The translations under genes were made by a program, and so were the position numbers. Below are positions 7,101-7,426 of a stretch of DNA of 7,426 nt, in pieces. Position 1 is the stretch's first letter. Each line of letters starts with the position of its first letter. A model generated the notes under the pieces. It was given only the letters and a program-made list of their open reading frames with translations, did no database searches and was not told where the DNA came from. This DNA is from Saprospiraceae bacterium (lineage in GTDB: Bacteria > Bacteroidota > Bacteroidia > Chitinophagales > Saprospiraceae): assembly GCA_007128085.1 (NCBI GenBank), contig SKYC01000008.1, positions 1 to 7,426 of the forward strand, written 5' to 3'.

Positions 7101-7426
7101 ATCAGACCTCCATTGCTGTTGTTTAAAAATCCGCCCGGATAATTTACATCGACCCGATCAATATCATTGCAGTTATCGGTAACTGTGGCCGGCGGCAAAA
7201 ATACCGATGCAGAACAACCATTGGGGCTGGTAGAAACGGTAAAATTAGCCGGACAAACAACCTCAGGTCCTTCGTCATCGACGATTTCAATTACCTGAAT
7301 GTGGTTTCTCACTATCTCCTGACTGCACCACCACTCTCTGACTGTCCAGGTTCGCATAATTTTTTGCTTGCAATTGAAAACGGGGTACTCTACATCGGTA
7401 TAAGTCACCAATATGTTGCAGTACTG
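4163..7426 (-). CDS. Large T9SS-exported modular surface protein (HYR repeats, CarboxypepD-reg, dockerin, cohesin-like, sorting domain); 5' end off window
   Basis: The frame is open to the window edge, so only the C-terminal 1087 residues are visible (residue 1 = the codon ending at 7426). Order: an RTWTVREWW module (19-58); a classic HYR Ig-like domain (51-141, with CPANFTV, TDNC and GTHTITYIAYDEC); a PPVAVC...SCGYD module (141-237); further HYR-like modules (238-358, 359-462, 463-571), with a second RTWKVIDW at 431-438; a second SCGYD module (572-667); a carboxypeptidase-regulatory-like fold (679-735); a type I dockerin (736-791, calcium loop DVDRNGTINVLD); a cohesin-like beta domain (about 863-994); and a type A T9SS sorting domain (1005-1087, starting YQNRPNPF and ending SRKMIIIE). 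The sorting domain implies export through the outer membrane by the type IX system and attachment or release by its sortase. The other modules suggest a calcium-stabilised surface or adhesive role, which is inference. All 35 cysteines lie in residues 3-672, consistent with an extracellular disulfide-bonded stalk. It ends in tandem TGA codons and is followed by a strong terminator. Confidence 0.93.
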   Translation of the reverse strand, partial: QYCNILVTYTDVEYPVFNCKQKIMRTWTVREWWCSQEIVRNHIQVIEIVDDEGPEVVCPANFTVSTSPNGCSASVFLPPATVTDNCNDIDRVDVNYPGGFLNNSNGGLIELEAGTHTITYIAYDECLNQNSCEMQVTVEDNTPPVAVCRTVTVVSLGGNGLAKVDAEVFDNGSHDECGIDYFEVGRMNASCGYDTSFGPYVEFSCCDIPNNLIMVVMKVYDTSGNVNECMVEVEVQDKLPATITCPPDITISCQYIYNPDDLDEFGTIAIVENLSDLQNPNLDPRNPIILNDPNNPNVDVPQNWGLDGFAHDNCEVEDVSENVIFDIDQCKEGTITRTFTVMGPGGPSSSCQQTIYVENFTPFNSNLIEWPEDVEIDSGGGVCDPGDLDPSMTGRPEYPVGVCELVATNDPQDKVFYFNSPDDPSCFKILRTWKVIDWCQFDSGTYEIWEHTQVIKIINTSAPVFTTDCDSGDPICSFDPNCEGAYVELVQEAIDDCTPEDDLVWSYQIDAFNNGVINYTNNNNPFADPNNRPNEASGVYPLGEHRVIWTVQDKCGNISVCEQIFEIINCKAPSPVCYHGLAAELMPMDTDGSGEADWAEIELQASFFDAGSFHSCGYDVTFSFSPDPNDTTRLFDCDSLGQRFVQIWVTDENGNQDYCNTYVIIQDNNMVCPATGTGGAIAGMIVNEEEEGVEQVTVSLENSMLSPSITNEDGFFGFSSVPFNGDYDLIPEKNDDWLNGVSTFDIALMQRHILGISVITSPYQMIAADVDRNGTINVLDVAELRRLVLGTRLELPNNTSWRFVDANYQFHSANPLEESFMESYNIRNFNETQTGLDFVGVKIGDINNSATPNSSSEADERTYGMPVSFVVEDQGFERGQTITVEFLASQFEDISGFQGTFMFDPEVIDLLDLQPGALDVSDKNFGFTYLGEGMVTVSWSDFENQFISDGDVLFEMTFTAKNDGLLGDNLFLGSAITPAEIYAADMPRPLELKFDQTSTEDGYVLYQNRPNPFRDETIIGFRLPADQEATLSVFDVTGKLIYQSSQSFAAGYNEVRILGSELRTSGVLYYRLDAKDFNASRKMIIIE
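5426..5713 (-). repeat. Protein module 'PSPVC...FDAGS...SCGYD...IQD', copy 2
   Basis: This codes for visible residues 572-667. It shares with the module at 6716-7006 the FD-x-GS, SCGYD, F-x-C, VTDENGN-like strand, Cys and V-I-I-Q-D features. It is the last cysteine-bearing module before the CarboxypepD-reg and dockerin part, so it may be the boundary between the disulfide-rich stalk and the C-terminal assembly. Confidence 0.6.
6020..6151 (-). repeat. Protein module 'C-x(5)-RTWxV...HxQVIxI', copy 2
   Basis: This codes for visible residues 426-469: Cys, FKIL, RTWKVIDWC, then EHTQVIKI and the start of the following Ig-like module. Apart from a few residues inserted between the DWC and the HTQ segment, it follows the same layout as the copy at 7253-7372, supporting a tandem-duplication origin of the long N-terminal region. 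Confidence 0.55.
6716..7006 (-). repeat. Protein module 'PPVAVC...FDNGS...SCGYD...VQD', copy 1
   Basis: This codes for visible residues 141-237 of the surface protein. The shared pattern is P-x-P/A-V-C, then a Gly-rich turn, FD-x-GS, CG-x-D, a later Cys, a VxD-xx-GN strand, Cys and VxVQD. It matches the module at 5426-5713 in order and spacing, although the overall residue identity is low. It is a degenerate protein-level repeat, not a DNA repeat. Confidence 0.6.
7253..7372 (-). repeat. Protein module 'C-x(5)-RTWxV...HxQVIxI', copy 1
   Basis: This codes for visible residues 19-58: Cys, five residues, RTWTV, a Trp-rich turn (REWWC), then NHIQVIEI and the first strand of the next HYR domain. 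The same order recurs at 6020-6151. I recall such segments as common linkers between HYR-like domains in Saprospiraceae surface proteins, from general familiarity and not a search. Confidence 0.55.

Noticed and set aside
4163..7411. TTG at 7411 as the true start of the large protein
   Set aside because: The frame stays open through the window edge (five further codons), the preceding residues include a Cys fitting the repeat pattern, and no signal peptide follows the TTG. The gene is 5'-partial.

Overview
The window looks like part of a Bacteroidota chromosome, most likely from the Saprospiria (Saprospiraceae, Lewinella or Haliscomenobacter type). The main reason is the large gene on the right. 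It encodes an HYR-rich extracellular protein with 'RTWxV' modules, a dockerin of the 'NGVSTFDIALMQRHILG' type and a C-terminal type IX secretion (T9SS) sorting domain, a combination I associate with that lineage. AT-rich gaps with few Shine-Dalgarno motifs, and a match to the Bacteroidota -7 promoter element TAnnTTTG, fit the same group. No other source was available, so the taxonomy is an inference.

All four genes lie on the minus strand, so transcription runs from high to low coordinates. From right to left: (1) 7426-4163 is the 3' part of a very large secreted protein whose start is off the window. It ends in tandem stop codons and a strong intrinsic terminator (4126-4085). (2) 3953-2472 is a CPA1-type potassium or sodium/proton antiporter with a C-terminal RCK_C (TrkA-C) domain, using a TTG start. 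(3) 2333-1410 is a bile acid:sodium symporter (BASS/SBF) family transporter. (4) 1285-44 is a secreted or periplasmic protein with two retropepsin-like Asp-Thr-Gly lobes followed by a PDZ domain. Positions 1-43 are AT-rich and contain a good -7 promoter element, probably for a gene beyond the left edge.

The terminator separates the giant surface protein from the other three genes. The latter are separated by gaps of 138 and 124 bases, and each may have its own promoter or be partly co-transcribed. The two transporters both concern monovalent cation movement across the inner membrane. No evident pathway joins them to the protease or the surface protein.

I found no tRNA, rRNA, mobile element, CRISPR array or phage remnant, and no clear sign of a new multi-gene system. 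The most interesting object is the modular surface protein: it carries a dockerin and a cohesin-like domain on one chain, internal duplicated modules, and a sharp split between a cysteine-rich N-terminal part and a cysteine-free C-terminal part.
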